Source: Bacteroidota bacterium (GTDB lineage Bacteria > Bacteroidota > Bacteroidia > B-17B0 > Aurantibacillaceae). Taken from it: a DNA stretch of 64,000 bases. Shown here piece by piece: positions 8,111 through 16,826 of the stretch. How positions within the stretch are numbered: position 1 is the first letter of the stretch; each line of letters begins with the position of its first letter. Location of the stretch: the NCBI GenBank assembly GCA_021156365.1, contig JAJNDK010000004.1, positions 186,001 through 250,000 of the forward strand. The letters are read 5' to 3'. Made by a program: the position numbers and the translations under genes. The notes beneath the pieces are model-generated. The model saw nothing but the letters and a program-made list of their open reading frames with translations, had not been told where the DNA came from and ran no database searches.

Positions 8111-8584
8111 ATGAGCGGAATTATTCAATACAGGCTGGCCACTGAAGCAGATACAGACATGGTGGTTGACCAGCGCATCATCTTTGCGGATGAGCTGGGA
8201 GGGAAACAGGATACGCAAACAGAAGCCATGCACCGGAAAAACCTGAGTGCCTATTTTCAGCGGGAGCTAAACAAAACCTATATCTGCTGGTATGCAACAC
8301 TGAACGGGGAAGTTGCTGCTATTGGCGGACTGGTGATCCGCACACAACCCGGCAACATAAAAAACCCTTCAGGCATCTGGGGATACATTATGAATATCTA
8401 TACCCGGCCCCAGGATCGTAGAAAAGGATTGTCTACAGAGATCCTTAACAGACTGATCGGTTCGGCCCGCGAACGTGGGATCATAGCTTTTGAGCTGCAT
8501 GCAACCAAAGAAGGAGAACAGGTGTATGTGAAAGATGGCTTTGAGCTTCATCCCGAGCCAACCTATAGAAAATTCATAAAATGA
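8111..8584 (+). CDS. GNAT-family N-acetyltransferase
   Basis: 157 residues. N-terminal YRLATEADTDMVVDQR, then a core with IGGLVIRTQ, GYIMNIYTRPQDRRKGLSTEILNRLI (motif A, acetyl-CoA pyrophosphate loop in an RxxxR/K-G form) and a C-terminal VKDGFELHPEPTYRKFI. Acetyl transfer from acetyl-CoA to an unknown amine is expected. Overlaps the start of the next gene by ATGA, so the two are co-translated. Confidence 0.85.
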   Translation: MSGIIQYRLATEADTDMVVDQRIIFADELGGKQDTQTEAMHRKNLSAYFQRELNKTYICWYATLNGEVAAIGGLVIRTQPGNIKNPSGIWGYIMNIYTRPQDRRKGLSTEILNRLIGSARERGIIAFELHATKEGEQVYVKDGFELHPEPTYRKFIK

Positions 8585-9234
8585 GAAAACAGATTGCTTA
8601 TATCGTTTTATGCCTGCTGTTCTTGAGCAGCGCATTTGCACAGAAAAACAAAACCACAGAAAAAGAGTACATCTTTTTCCTGCACAACCGTTTTGCCGAA
8701 GAGAATGAGCTGGACGTAAAACACCCGGAGTATGGAAAGGTGGAATACATGGAGATACTCGATAGTTTCCGAAAGGACGGCTTTGTGGTGTTCAGTGAAA
8801 AGAGAAGCAAAACGAGTGTAACGGAGTACGCATCTTACATCACCCTGCAGATCGATAGCCTGATCGCAACAGGCACCAAGCCTGACCACATCACTGTAAT
8901 TGGGACTTCAAAAGGAGGATACATCGCCCAGTTTGTGTCCACTTATCTGGCCAACCCCGATGTGAATTTTATTTTTATAGGTTGTTTTAATGAGAAGGAC
9001 CTCACGGAGATGCCCGAAATAAATTTTTGCGGCAACATTCTTAGTATTTATGAAAAGTCCGATCCATATGGCGTTTCTGCCATCAAGCGAAAAGAAACTT
9101 CGAAGCTGAAAGTAACACGTTTCAAAGAAATAGAGCTCAACACCGGCCTTAAACATGGCTTTTTATTCAAAGCTTTGCCTGTATGGATGGCGCCCTGTAA
9201 AAAATGGGCGCGAAGAAAATACAACAAAGTGTGA
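8581..9234 (+). CDS. Secreted alpha/beta-hydrolase-like protein
   Basis: 217 residues with a signal peptide (RKQIAYIVLCLLFLSSAFA, cut before Q). The nucleophile elbow is ITVIGTSKGGYIAQF (GxSxGG), and a C-terminal histidine in TGLKHGFLFKALP could complete the triad; the acid residue is not certain. Substrate unknown; a periplasmic location is likely. Coupled to the upstream GNAT by a 4-base overlap. Confidence 0.65.
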   Translation: MRKQIAYIVLCLLFLSSAFAQKNKTTEKEYIFFLHNRFAEENELDVKHPEYGKVEYMEILDSFRKDGFVVFSEKRSKTSVTEYASYITLQIDSLIATGTKPDHITVIGTSKGGYIAQFVSTYLANPDVNFIFIGCFNEKDLTEMPEINFCGNILSIYEKSDPYGVSAIKRKETSKLKVTRFKEIELNTGLKHGFLFKALPVWMAPCKKWARRKYNKV

Positions 9235-9286
9235 TTGCAATAGCCTCCACATACGGAACCAGCCTTATGGAAGTATAGCACGTAAT

Positions 9287-10027
9287 TTAGTTGTACAGGC
9301 GATGGATCCGGAGCAGTTGGAAAGGCACAGCCAGCATGTGTTTTAGCCGGAGTTTGGAACGGCCAACATCGCGCCATTCTTTCACAGGGTGTTCGAAGAT
9401 CACCTGTTCTATCGTCGTTCTGTTTGCATTACGGATCCGGGCGATCAGTTCGATGTCGAACAACCAGCGCGTGAGGAAGGGTTCGGCAAAAACAACCGCG
9501 GCAATTTCACTTCGCAGCAATTTGGCACCGCATTGCGTATCATATACCGGCAGTTTCAGGATAATGCTGGCAAATGTGGCAAACACCCGGCCCAGAAAAT
9601 GCCGGCGTCGCTTCCGGATAATGGTGGAGCCAAGACGTTTCCAGCGCGAGCCAAGTACAAGGAGCAGGCGTGGATCCTGTTCGGCTATTTTTATCATGGC
9701 CATTATTTCTGAAAAAGGAGTAGCCAGGTCCGCATCGAGGTAGGCAATATGGCTGTAAGTGCCGGAAGCGGAAAGCTTCAGGACTCCCTGGCGGATGGCC
9801 TCTGCTTTACCTACATTTTTTCCAAGGCTCAGGATCGAACAAGTCTCAGGGAATTTCCCCCGGATACCGCTAAGGGCTTCCTGTGTGGAATCGGTACTTC
9901 CATCGTTCACAAAAAGGATATCGCACCTGTCGGTCCGGGATCCGGCGAAATGAAGATACGAAGATAAAGGCAGGCGCTCCGCTTCGTTGTAACAGGGAAT
10001 AACAATACAGATTCTCGCCATGATCAA
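9287..10027 (-). CDS. Family 2 glycosyltransferase, DPM1/DPG-synthase-like
   Basis: 246 residues. GT-A fold: ICIVIPCYNEAERLP, ILFVNDGSTDSTQEAL (nucleotide-binding), IAYLDADLATPFSEI (DxD metal site), QCGAKLLRSEIA and FDIELIARIR. The pattern is that of polyprenyl-phosphate-sugar synthases (soluble, no C-terminal membrane segments), so it may transfer a hexose to undecaprenyl or similar phosphate for a GT-C enzyme. Start could be 10027 or 10021 (MIM). The divergent neighbour is a large membrane protein that could use the product. Confidence 0.8.
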   Translation of the reverse strand: MIMARICIVIPCYNEAERLPLSSYLHFAGSRTDRCDILFVNDGSTDSTQEALSGIRGKFPETCSILSLGKNVGKAEAIRQGVLKLSASGTYSHIAYLDADLATPFSEIMAMIKIAEQDPRLLLVLGSRWKRLGSTIIRKRRRHFLGRVFATFASIILKLPVYDTQCGAKLLRSEIAAVVFAEPFLTRWLFDIELIARIRNANRTTIEQVIFEHPVKEWRDVGRSKLRLKHMLAVPFQLLRIHRLYN

Positions 10028-10055
10028 AATACCAACTCTGTAAATATAAATAAAT

Positions 10056-10063
10056 TATATTTG
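10056..10063 (+). promoter_or_regulatory. Bacteroidota -7 element
   Basis: TATATTTG matches TAnnTTTG exactly, 29 bases before the ATG at 10093. No convincing -33 TTG was found at the expected distance. Confidence 0.4.
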
Positions 10064-10092
10064 TTGCTTAAGCACTCTTTCATTTGCATACA

Positions 10093-12318
10093 ATGAGTTC
10101 ATCACCCGGATTGTTCAATAAGGACAGGAATATTCAGATCCTGTTATTCCTCTGCAGCGGCCTCTTCTGGTTTGTGGGCCTGAAAGATCTGTTTCTGCAT
10201 GCGAATTCGCTCCTCACCACCCTCGATGGGGATGCTATCAAAAACTATTATACCTATATACATCATACGGTAGCCGGCAGCAGCGTACTGGAATTCAAAG
10301 GTTTCAATTATCCCTACGGCGAGCATATTGTATATGCCGATGCACAGCCTTTGCTCACCTGGATCTTCGGCATCCTTCCATTCACACACAATTATCTCGT
10401 GGGTATCCTGCACTTTCTGATCCTGTTTTCCTTCATCATTACTCCCTGCGTTTATTTTAAGATCTTCCGTCTGTTCCAGCTCAACGGCTTTGTTGCTTTT
10501 TTCAGCAGTCTGGCTATTGTGATCCTTTCACCACAGTTAGCGCGTATCAATGGGCACTTCGGCTTGTGTTACGCCTGCTTCATTCCACTGCTCATCCTTT
10601 TGCTGGTCAAATACAGCATGCAGCCCACACGTAAACTGCTCATAGGGATCTTTATCTTCAACACACTTGTCTTCTTCATTCATCCGTATTTCGGTCTCGG
10701 GCTGAGCTTGCTGAGCTTCGCCTATCTATTGCTCTACGGGCTCATCAGCAAAACAAACTGCAAAACAGTACTGACCTCCGTTATCAGTACCGGTTTATTA
10801 CCGATCCTGCTCTTCAAGGCATTTATGTTCCTCACCGATCATCACACAGGGCGTTCGGACTATGTGTACGGTGCGGATGTCTATATCTCCAACACGGCCT
10901 CTGTATTCGTTTCGCATTTCGGAGGGCCCTTTGAGCACATGATGAAGCAGGTAGTGAAAGTGGGCAACCGGGAGTGGGAAGGACTTTCTTATATCGGATT
11001 TTTTCTGAATATCCTTATGCTGGTTGTAGCAGTGATCTCCATTGTGTACTACAGACGTTACCGTTTCAATAAGATCGCGCTGTCGCTCCTGCTATGCTCA
11101 GTGCTGCTTCTCCTCTTCTCTTTTGGACTGCCCGTGATGATCGCCAAAGGCCTGGGCATTGAATCAGGATTTCTGAACCAGTTTCGCTCCGCCGGGCGGT
11201 ATGCCTGGTTCTTTTATTACATACTGCCTGTTTTCCTCATCGTTAGTCTCGACAAATTTTTCAAGGATCTATACAGCCCTCAGGTATTAAAATGGATGAT
11301 CCCTGTTTCGCTCCTGTTCCTCGCACTCAACCTGGTTGAAGGGAAATATTATTTCAAAAAAACCTTTGAAAATTCTTTCACCGCGCGCAATATATTCAGG
11401 GCGGAGTTGCTCAGCGAAGCAGAGAAAAAACTGGTGAGTGAAGTAAAAGCTATGGATCCGCAGGCGCTCCTGCCCATTCCGTTTTATCACATTGGCAGCG
11501 AAGTGCTCGAAAGGGATGGCTCCGAATCCTGTTATATTTCTATATTGCTTGCATGGCATTGCGACATACCCATCATCGGTGCGCAGCTTGCCCGCACTTC
11601 CGTTACGGAAACACGCGCACAAATGGAACTGTTGGATCCCTATACCAATCATGACAGGATCCTTTCGCTCTTCAACGACAAGCCGGTTGCAATGATCCAA
11701 AAAGGCCCTGCTAAACTGCCGGATGAGAACGGCCTTGCGAAAAGGGCGACACTTTGCATGCAGATCGACGAATATAAACTCTACCGGTTTTCAAAAAAGG
11801 AGTTTGATTTCGATCCGGCGCTTATTAATAACAGCTATGTGAACATAATGACAGGCAGGAACAGGATCGATACGCTGGGCTGTACCTGGATAAAAACAGA
11901 AAACAGGCCACCTTTCCTGCCCGTGAATCAAAAAGAATATGCAAAAGTGTTTTCGATAGAGAAAGGACAGTATCCTGCCGGAAAATATATCGTCAGCTTT
12001 CAGTATCACTTCAAAGCCTTTGAGTTTAAATACTTCGACTGCGGATTTATTATAAGCGAAGACGATGGCAAAGAACTGCCACGTACCAGCCGCACAATGA
12101 TCCGTCGTGGACATCTCTACGATACGCTGATCGTATTTGAACAGGAGCTGGTAGTGAACAATGGTTGTCGGTATGACCTGATTCTTACGGGTGGATCCGG
12201 GGAAAACTACCACATCAGTGATTTTTTATTGAGGCCCGACACAATGAATGTGATACAAAGAAACGCAGGGGAGCTGAAACAGGTCCTGATCAATGGTCAT
12301 CCCTACAGCTTTAAGTGA
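10093..12318 (+). CDS. Large polytopic membrane protein, possible GT-C-type
   Basis: 741 residues from ATG 10093; a TTG three codons upstream is in frame but less likely. About 10-12 hydrophobic segments fill residues 10-430, and the remaining 300 residues look soluble and beta-rich. An acidic loop after the first segment (LDGDAIKNYYTY) and a conserved-looking GFNYPYGEHIVYADAQPL recall GT-C glycosyltransferases that use lipid-linked sugars, and the divergent neighbour is a DPM1-like GT2. This is inference; a family was not firmly recognised. Confidence 0.6.
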   Translation: MSSSPGLFNKDRNIQILLFLCSGLFWFVGLKDLFLHANSLLTTLDGDAIKNYYTYIHHTVAGSSVLEFKGFNYPYGEHIVYADAQPLLTWIFGILPFTHNYLVGILHFLILFSFIITPCVYFKIFRLFQLNGFVAFFSSLAIVILSPQLARINGHFGLCYACFIPLLILLLVKYSMQPTRKLLIGIFIFNTLVFFIHPYFGLGLSLLSFAYLLLYGLISKTNCKTVLTSVISTGLLPILLFKAFMFLTDHHTGRSDYVYGADVYISNTASVFVSHFGGPFEHMMKQVVKVGNREWEGLSYIGFFLNILMLVVAVISIVYYRRYRFNKIALSLLLCSVLLLLFSFGLPVMIAKGLGIESGFLNQFRSAGRYAWFFYYILPVFLIVSLDKFFKDLYSPQVLKWMIPVSLLFLALNLVEGKYYFKKTFENSFTARNIFRAELLSEAEKKLVSEVKAMDPQALLPIPFYHIGSEVLERDGSESCYISILLAWHCDIPIIGAQLARTSVTETRAQMELLDPYTNHDRILSLFNDKPVAMIQKGPAKLPDENGLAKRATLCMQIDEYKLYRFSKKEFDFDPALINNSYVNIMTGRNRIDTLGCTWIKTENRPPFLPVNQKEYAKVFSIEKGQYPAGKYIVSFQYHFKAFEFKYFDCGFIISEDDGKELPRTSRTMIRRGHLYDTLIVFEQELVVNNGCRYDLILTGGSGENYHISDFLLRPDTMNVIQRNAGELKQVLINGHPYSFK

Positions 12319-12405
12319 TCTTGTGTCACGAAAAAATCCTGTATCAATTCACATTCGCTTCTCTGCCTGTTCATAACTCCATACCGGACTTAGCGTGCAA
12401 AAGGA

Positions 12406-12413
12406 TATTTTTG
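12406..12413 (+). promoter_or_regulatory. Putative promoter of the CIS operon
   Basis: TATTTTTG matches the -7 consensus exactly and lies 15 bases before the first gene's ATG, so the leader would be under 10 bases. No clear -33 TTG. It is the only such element in the 109-bp gap before the cluster. Confidence 0.45.
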
Positions 12414-12427
12414 AATAAAAATCCCTG

Positions 12428-12793
12428 ATGGCGGTTGGCGAAATCTTTAAGCAGCTTGAGAAACAAACAGAACAGGATCTGTTGCGTCGCGCCAATCGTA
12501 TAACCTACCAGGCGCAATCGAAATTTTACGAGAACCTTTCTGATTCCAAATCCCTGCTTCGCAAAAAAGTAATTGCCCGCGAGGTCATTTGGTTTTTTGC
12601 ATCGGTAGCTATTGGTTTCCTGATGGGCTACTTATTTTACGAAATATTTACTACCTGGTTCCCCGAAATAAAAACACCGCTGATAAAGCAGTTTTTACAA
12701 ACGAATGCCAATTTCCTTTATTTTTTATCAGCCCTCAGTTTCATTGGTGTGTATATCTGCCGTGCAACAGTATGGGCGCTAAGCCAGTTTTAA
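12428..12793 (+). CDS. Unknown 2-TM membrane protein, first gene of CIS locus
   Basis: 121 residues: an amphipathic charged N-terminal helix (1-48), a hydrophobic segment at about 55-76 (EVIWFFASVAIGFLMGYLF), a short loop, and a second hydrophobic segment at about 92-117. No family recognised. It stops 1 base before the cap gene, so it belongs to the CIS operon. Extracellular CIS do not need a membrane component, whereas thylakoid- or membrane-associated CIS and T6SS do; this gene may therefore anchor the particle, or act in release. The role is inference. Confidence 0.6.
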   Translation: MAVGEIFKQLEKQTEQDLLRRANRITYQAQSKFYENLSDSKSLLRKKVIAREVIWFFASVAIGFLMGYLFYEIFTTWFPEIKTPLIKQFLQTNANFLYFLSALSFIGVYICRATVWALSQF

Positions 12794-12794
12794 C

Positions 12795-13355
12795 ATGATA
12801 GATATAGCACTACAGGCTGTGGCTGTCGAGCTGAACGAATTTTTCAGGATAAAATTCGGGATACAGGAAAACCGTGTGGTTGTTTCTAATCTTGTTAACC
12901 AGGATGGATCGCAGGCAGTAAAGGATGAGAACCGGATCATCTTAAGCATGGTCATGATCCAGGAAGAAAAAACAGGCTCCTATAAAAATGCAGGCTCTAT
13001 TCCTCCGGGAGGCGTGAAACCGGTCTACCTGAATTTGTATCTTTTGTTTTCGGCTTCCTTCAATGAAAAGCTGAATACGGAAGCACTGAAGTTTATATCC
13101 GCTGTTATCGCTTTTTTTCAAAGCAAACCGGTATTCACTTCACAGAATACTGCCAATCTTGGCGCCGGCCTCGAAAAGCTGACCTTCGAGATCTCCAACC
13201 TCACAGTGCAGGAACAAAGTAATTTATGGAGCACGCTTGGAGCCAAGTATATGCCTTCTGTATTATATAAAGTAAGGGTAGTAACCATCGATCAGCAAAT
13301 GCTCGTGCCTGATGTCATCGATGTGGGAGGAATGGACAACAATTATAATCAGTAA
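12795..13355 (+). CDS. CIS cap/terminator, Pvc16 (DUF4255) family
   Basis: 186 residues with the Pvc16/DUF4255 pattern: IDIALQAVAVELNEFF, VVSNLVNQDGSQ, ENRIILSMVMIQEEK, PVYLNLYLLFSASF, ALKFISAVIAFFQSKPVF and LEKLTFEISNLTVQEQSNLWSTLGAKYMPSVLYKVRV. In Afp, PVC and AlgoCIS this protein caps the far end of the sheath and tube. Follows the 2-TM gene with a 1-base gap. In Afp/PVC it is the last gene; here it leads, as in several Bacteroidota loci. Confidence 0.88.
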   Translation: MIDIALQAVAVELNEFFRIKFGIQENRVVVSNLVNQDGSQAVKDENRIILSMVMIQEEKTGSYKNAGSIPPGGVKPVYLNLYLLFSASFNEKLNTEALKFISAVIAFFQSKPVFTSQNTANLGAGLEKLTFEISNLTVQEQSNLWSTLGAKYMPSVLYKVRVVTIDQQMLVPDVIDVGGMDNNYNQ

Positions 13356-13359
13356 GCGA

Positions 13360-14259
13360 ATGGAAAAGTATCACAAACCGATTGCCTCCATCGCGCTTCA
13401 GCACGAGTATTATTCCAATAAGAATTTGCCGGCCGCAACTATTCACCCCTTTCCGGTGACCCAGTTGTTCCTCAAAAATCACCGGATGCTTTTCAAACGG
13501 AAAAGTCACTTCTATGTTTTGTTGCAGGAGGCAGAACAGGAGAGCAATTCACCGACTATTCCTATCGGCCAGGATCCGCAGTATCTCTGTTTCGGGATCA
13601 ATTTTAACGACACACATTACCAGCTTCGCTCCGGATTGAATTACGATCCCCGGAGAAATAAGATCGTAGTGGAAACAGGGGACGAAGACACAGCAATGGT
13701 TTCGGAAAGCAATATCATGCCCTGCCTCAATACATTCAGGGAAGCGGAGGAAACCGTCCTGATCACAGACCGGAATGAAGAGCTTGTCTTTTCCAGCGAT
13801 AAAGATCCCAGGCAGGCATTCGATCATCTTGATACGGGCATCTACAAAGCCAACGGGCAGGCTTTTTTCAAGCATGTGAATCCGCTCGAATGGGATGCGG
13901 TTCTTGTGTTCAGATTATCGGAAAGCGACACGCTGATCGAAAAAAAAGTATTCATGCCTGCGGGAAACTACTATTGGAGGTATAAGATCCAGAAAAAATT
14001 CAATCAGCACAAAGCATTAAGCATCGTTGAGGAAAATGAACGGATGGATTTTACTGAAATGGAAGCACCAAAGGAAGACCAGGCTGTTTTCTTTTCGAAA
14101 GAACCGGTGAAACTTTCGGAGCAGGCGCTCTTAAGTCTGAGCTTGTATAACAATGACAACATCATCAAAAAATACCTGCCGATCCCCGAGCTCATCAACG
14201 CGCGGTTCTTAAGTGCAGAGGAAAAATCGCTCGTGCTGGAAGCATATGTTACGATCTGA
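13360..14259 (+). CDS. Unknown CIS-locus protein
   Basis: 299 residues from ATG 13360, 4 bases after the cap gene's stop; an in-frame ATG at 13312 lies inside the cap gene and is less likely. Beta-rich composition (YLCFGINFNDTHYQLRSGLNYDP, LVFRLSESDTLIEKKVFMPAGNYYWRYKI), no signal peptide or membrane segment. I recognise no family. Placement between cap and sheath suggests a structural part or assembly factor at the cap end. Confidence 0.65.
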   Translation: MEKYHKPIASIALQHEYYSNKNLPAATIHPFPVTQLFLKNHRMLFKRKSHFYVLLQEAEQESNSPTIPIGQDPQYLCFGINFNDTHYQLRSGLNYDPRRNKIVVETGDEDTAMVSESNIMPCLNTFREAEETVLITDRNEELVFSSDKDPRQAFDHLDTGIYKANGQAFFKHVNPLEWDAVLVFRLSESDTLIEKKVFMPAGNYYWRYKIQKKFNQHKALSIVEENERMDFTEMEAPKEDQAVFFSKEPVKLSEQALLSLSLYNNDNIIKKYLPIPELINARFLSAEEKSLVLEAYVTI

Positions 14260-14310
14260 TGCAGTTATTAACATTTTAATTTTATAGTTCATAATTTAAG
14301 TAATACATAC

Positions 14311-14342
14311 TTGTATCGCATTCAATTTTAAATCTATCTTAG
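14311..14342 (+). promoter_or_regulatory. Possible promoter before sheath gene
   Basis: TTG at 14311-14313 and TATCTTAG at 14335-14342 (one or two mismatches to TAnnTTTG), spacer 21, in an AT-rich 117-bp gap. Together with the terminator at 16777 it would make sheath plus tube 1 a separate highly expressed transcript. Confidence 0.35.
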
Positions 14343-14376
14343 CTTCCAATATTTAACAAACAAATCCAAAAATAAT

Positions 14377-16293
14377 ATGGCAAACTACAAAACTCCTGGC
14401 GTTTATGTTGAAGAGATTTCAACACTTCCTCCTTCCGTAGGGCAGGTACCCACCGCTGTTCCGGCCTTCATCGGATATACGGCAGAAGCAAAAAGAAATG
14501 GGAAAACCATTCTCAACACTCCTACGCATATCACTTCTATGCTGGATTATATTTCAATGTTCGGAGGCGGACCAAAGATCAATGAGATCACGGTTACTCT
14601 GGCAGCGGATAACAGCGTAACGGATGTAGCAGTAGACAGCCTGTTCTATTTATACGATAGCGTTAGAATGTATTTTGCAAACGGTGGCGGTGAGTGCTAT
14701 ATTGTTTCTGTAGGTAAATACGGCGAAAAAGATGCAGATGGTAAACCGGTGAAGATCGATATTACCATGGATAAATTAATGGAAGGTCTTGCCACACTTG
14801 AAAAAGAAGACCACCCGACCATCCTTGTTTGCCCGGATGCTATGTTGTTAAAGAAAAAAGACCAGGCATACAGCATTCAGCAGGCAATGCTGATGCAGTG
14901 TAACAAAATGCAGGACCGCGTTGCTGTATTGGATATCTACAATGGGTTCATCGACAGAAAAAATGAAGATGTGATCCTTGATTTCCGTAACGGTATTGGT
15001 GTAAACCATTTGAAATATGGTGCAGCGTATTACCCATGGATCCAGACAACCTTATCAAATTCATTCGGCTTTGATAACATCATTCTAAAAGGAGATGGCA
15101 ACACCGACATCAAACTCGAAGACCTGGTAGACGATGTAGCTGCGATCAAAAACCTGCGACTGGCATTAGCCGATGTAGTAACGATCGATGCATACACCAA
15201 ACATCCTCTCGGAGATAAAAAACAAACCAACGAAGTATATTCCAAAGTAGACGATGCAGTTCGCAATACAAAAGCAGAGCTCGTGCATTATGCTACTACT
15301 ATCAAAACACTCATCCAATCCGTATTTGACCTCAAAGCAAAAGGACTTGGAAATACGCTGATCGACAATGAGATCCGTCAGAAATTGACCTTCAGCTCTG
15401 CACTGGCAACGGTAGCACGCAGTCTTACTGCTATCAGCCTTGGAGCAGAGCTTGGAGTTATCGATCCGAAAAAAGATTTCACAGAATTTGAGCTTGAAGG
15501 TGTTGATCCTCTGGCAGCATACAAAGATCTGAGCGAAGCAGAAGCGGTAACAAAAGGCCGTGGCGCTTTAAAAACTATTTTCGAATCCATGGCGGCAGTG
15601 ATCCTTTCTATCCGCAAAGATTCGAACTCTATTAAAGAAAACCTCGATCAGATCGTATACGATACGAACGTGGTTTACAAAAGCATCGTGAACGAAGTAC
15701 AGAAAAAAGTTTCTTTATTGCCGGCAGCAGGAGCTATGGCCGGGATCTACGCACAGGTAGATTCAAGCCGTGGTGTATGGAAAGCACCGGCAAACGTAAG
15801 CTTGTCCTCTGTTTCATCACCATGGGTGAAATTAGACAACGATCAGCAGGAAGACCTGAACGTAGATGTGAATGCAGGTAAATCCATTAATGCGATCCGC
15901 GCCTTCACCGGCAAAGGAACATTGGTTTGGGGAGCAAGAACATTGGCAGGGAATGATAACGAGTGGAGATACATTTCCGTTCGCCGTTTCTTCAACATGG
16001 TAGAAAAATCAGTGAAGCTGAGCACCAACTGGGCAGTATTCGAATCGAACGACGCTACTACCTGGATCCGTGTGAAAGCAATGATCGAAAATTACCTGAC
16101 AAATTTGTGGCAGGCAGGAGCATTGGCAGGAGCATCACCTGATCAGGCATTCTTTGTGAATGTTGGTATCGGCAGCACCATGTCTGCGGTGGATATCCTT
16201 GAAGGAAGAATGAACATCGAGATCGGAATGGCAGTAGTTCGTCCGGCAGAGTTCATCATCCTGAAATTCTCTCACAAATTGCAGGAAGCATAA
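14377..16293 (+). CDS. CIS contractile sheath protein
   Basis: 638 residues. The N-terminus KTPGVYVEEISTLPPSVGQVPTAVPAFIGYT and the C-terminus EGRMNIEIGMAVVRPAEFIILKFSHKLQ are the sheath signature of the Afp/PVC/T6-like families; the ends exchange strands between subunits to form the extended sheath mesh. An FTGKGTLVWGARTLAGNDNEWRYISVRRFFNMVE block near residue 510 is the conserved core. There is one sheath gene, unlike Afp and PVC, which have three. The mid-part (about 230-430) is a large insertion likely exposed on the outside. Confidence 0.95.
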   Translation: MANYKTPGVYVEEISTLPPSVGQVPTAVPAFIGYTAEAKRNGKTILNTPTHITSMLDYISMFGGGPKINEITVTLAADNSVTDVAVDSLFYLYDSVRMYFANGGGECYIVSVGKYGEKDADGKPVKIDITMDKLMEGLATLEKEDHPTILVCPDAMLLKKKDQAYSIQQAMLMQCNKMQDRVAVLDIYNGFIDRKNEDVILDFRNGIGVNHLKYGAAYYPWIQTTLSNSFGFDNIILKGDGNTDIKLEDLVDDVAAIKNLRLALADVVTIDAYTKHPLGDKKQTNEVYSKVDDAVRNTKAELVHYATTIKTLIQSVFDLKAKGLGNTLIDNEIRQKLTFSSALATVARSLTAISLGAELGVIDPKKDFTEFELEGVDPLAAYKDLSEAEAVTKGRGALKTIFESMAAVILSIRKDSNSIKENLDQIVYDTNVVYKSIVNEVQKKVSLLPAAGAMAGIYAQVDSSRGVWKAPANVSLSSVSSPWVKLDNDQQEDLNVDVNAGKSINAIRAFTGKGTLVWGARTLAGNDNEWRYISVRRFFNMVEKSVKLSTNWAVFESNDATTWIRVKAMIENYLTNLWQAGALAGASPDQAFFVNVGIGSTMSAVDILEGRMNIEIGMAVVRPAEFIILKFSHKLQEA

Positions 16294-16329
16294 TTTTTTA
16301 ATCTACTAATAAACTAAAAAAACAATACT

Positions 16330-16761
16330 ATGGCTGAAAATGCATATCCAATGCCCTCCTTTCACTTCTCAGTAGATTTGGGAGGAACGATCATCAACTG
16401 TTCTGAAGTTTCAGGACTGGACATTGAATTAGATGTGATTGAGTACCGCGACGGTAACAGTCAGACCTTTTCAAAACAAAAAATGTCAGGTTTGAGAAAA
16501 TCCAGCGACGTAACAGTGAAAAAAGGTCTCTTCAAAGACGATAAACAATATTACACCTGGTTCAATGCAGTGCAGATGCACGTTCCTGAGCGTAAGGATG
16601 TAACCATCAGTTTGCTCGATGAAGCACACGCTCCGGTTATGACCTGGAAATTACTGAATGCCTGGCCGAAAAAGATCAGCAGCCCAAGCATGAAATCCGA
16701 TTCATCAGAAGTAGCTATCGAGACGATCGAGATCGCTCACGAAGGCTGCACGATCGAATAA
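16330..16761 (+). CDS. CIS inner tube protein (Afp1/Hcp-like)
   Basis: 143 residues of the T4 gp19/Hcp-like tube fold: PMPSFHFSVDLGGTIINCSEVSGLDIELDVIEYRDGN, GLRKSSDVTVKKGLF, YYTWFNAV, RKDVTISLLDE, MTWKLLNAWPKKISSPSMKSDSSEVAIETIEIAHEG. Stacked hexamers of this protein form the lumen of the injector. It follows the sheath by 36 bases and is followed directly by an intrinsic terminator, so it should be made in large amounts together with the sheath. Confidence 0.95.
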   Translation: MAENAYPMPSFHFSVDLGGTIINCSEVSGLDIELDVIEYRDGNSQTFSKQKMSGLRKSSDVTVKKGLFKDDKQYYTWFNAVQMHVPERKDVTISLLDEAHAPVMTWKLLNAWPKKISSPSMKSDSSEVAIETIEIAHEGCTIE

Positions 16762-16776
16762 TTTTATAAACTATCT

Positions 16777-16810
16777 AAAATGCGAACTACGAAAAGTGGT
16801 TCGCATTTTT
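16777..16810 (+). terminator. Intrinsic terminator inside the CIS operon
   Basis: An 11-bp perfect stem (AAAATGCGAAC/GTTCGCATTTT), 11-base loop, then more T. It lies 16 bases after tube 1 and 17 bases before tube 2. Partial read-through would give much more sheath and tube than baseplate parts, matching particle stoichiometry. Confidence 0.85.
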
Positions 16811-16826
16811 AATATCTCCTGTTCAG

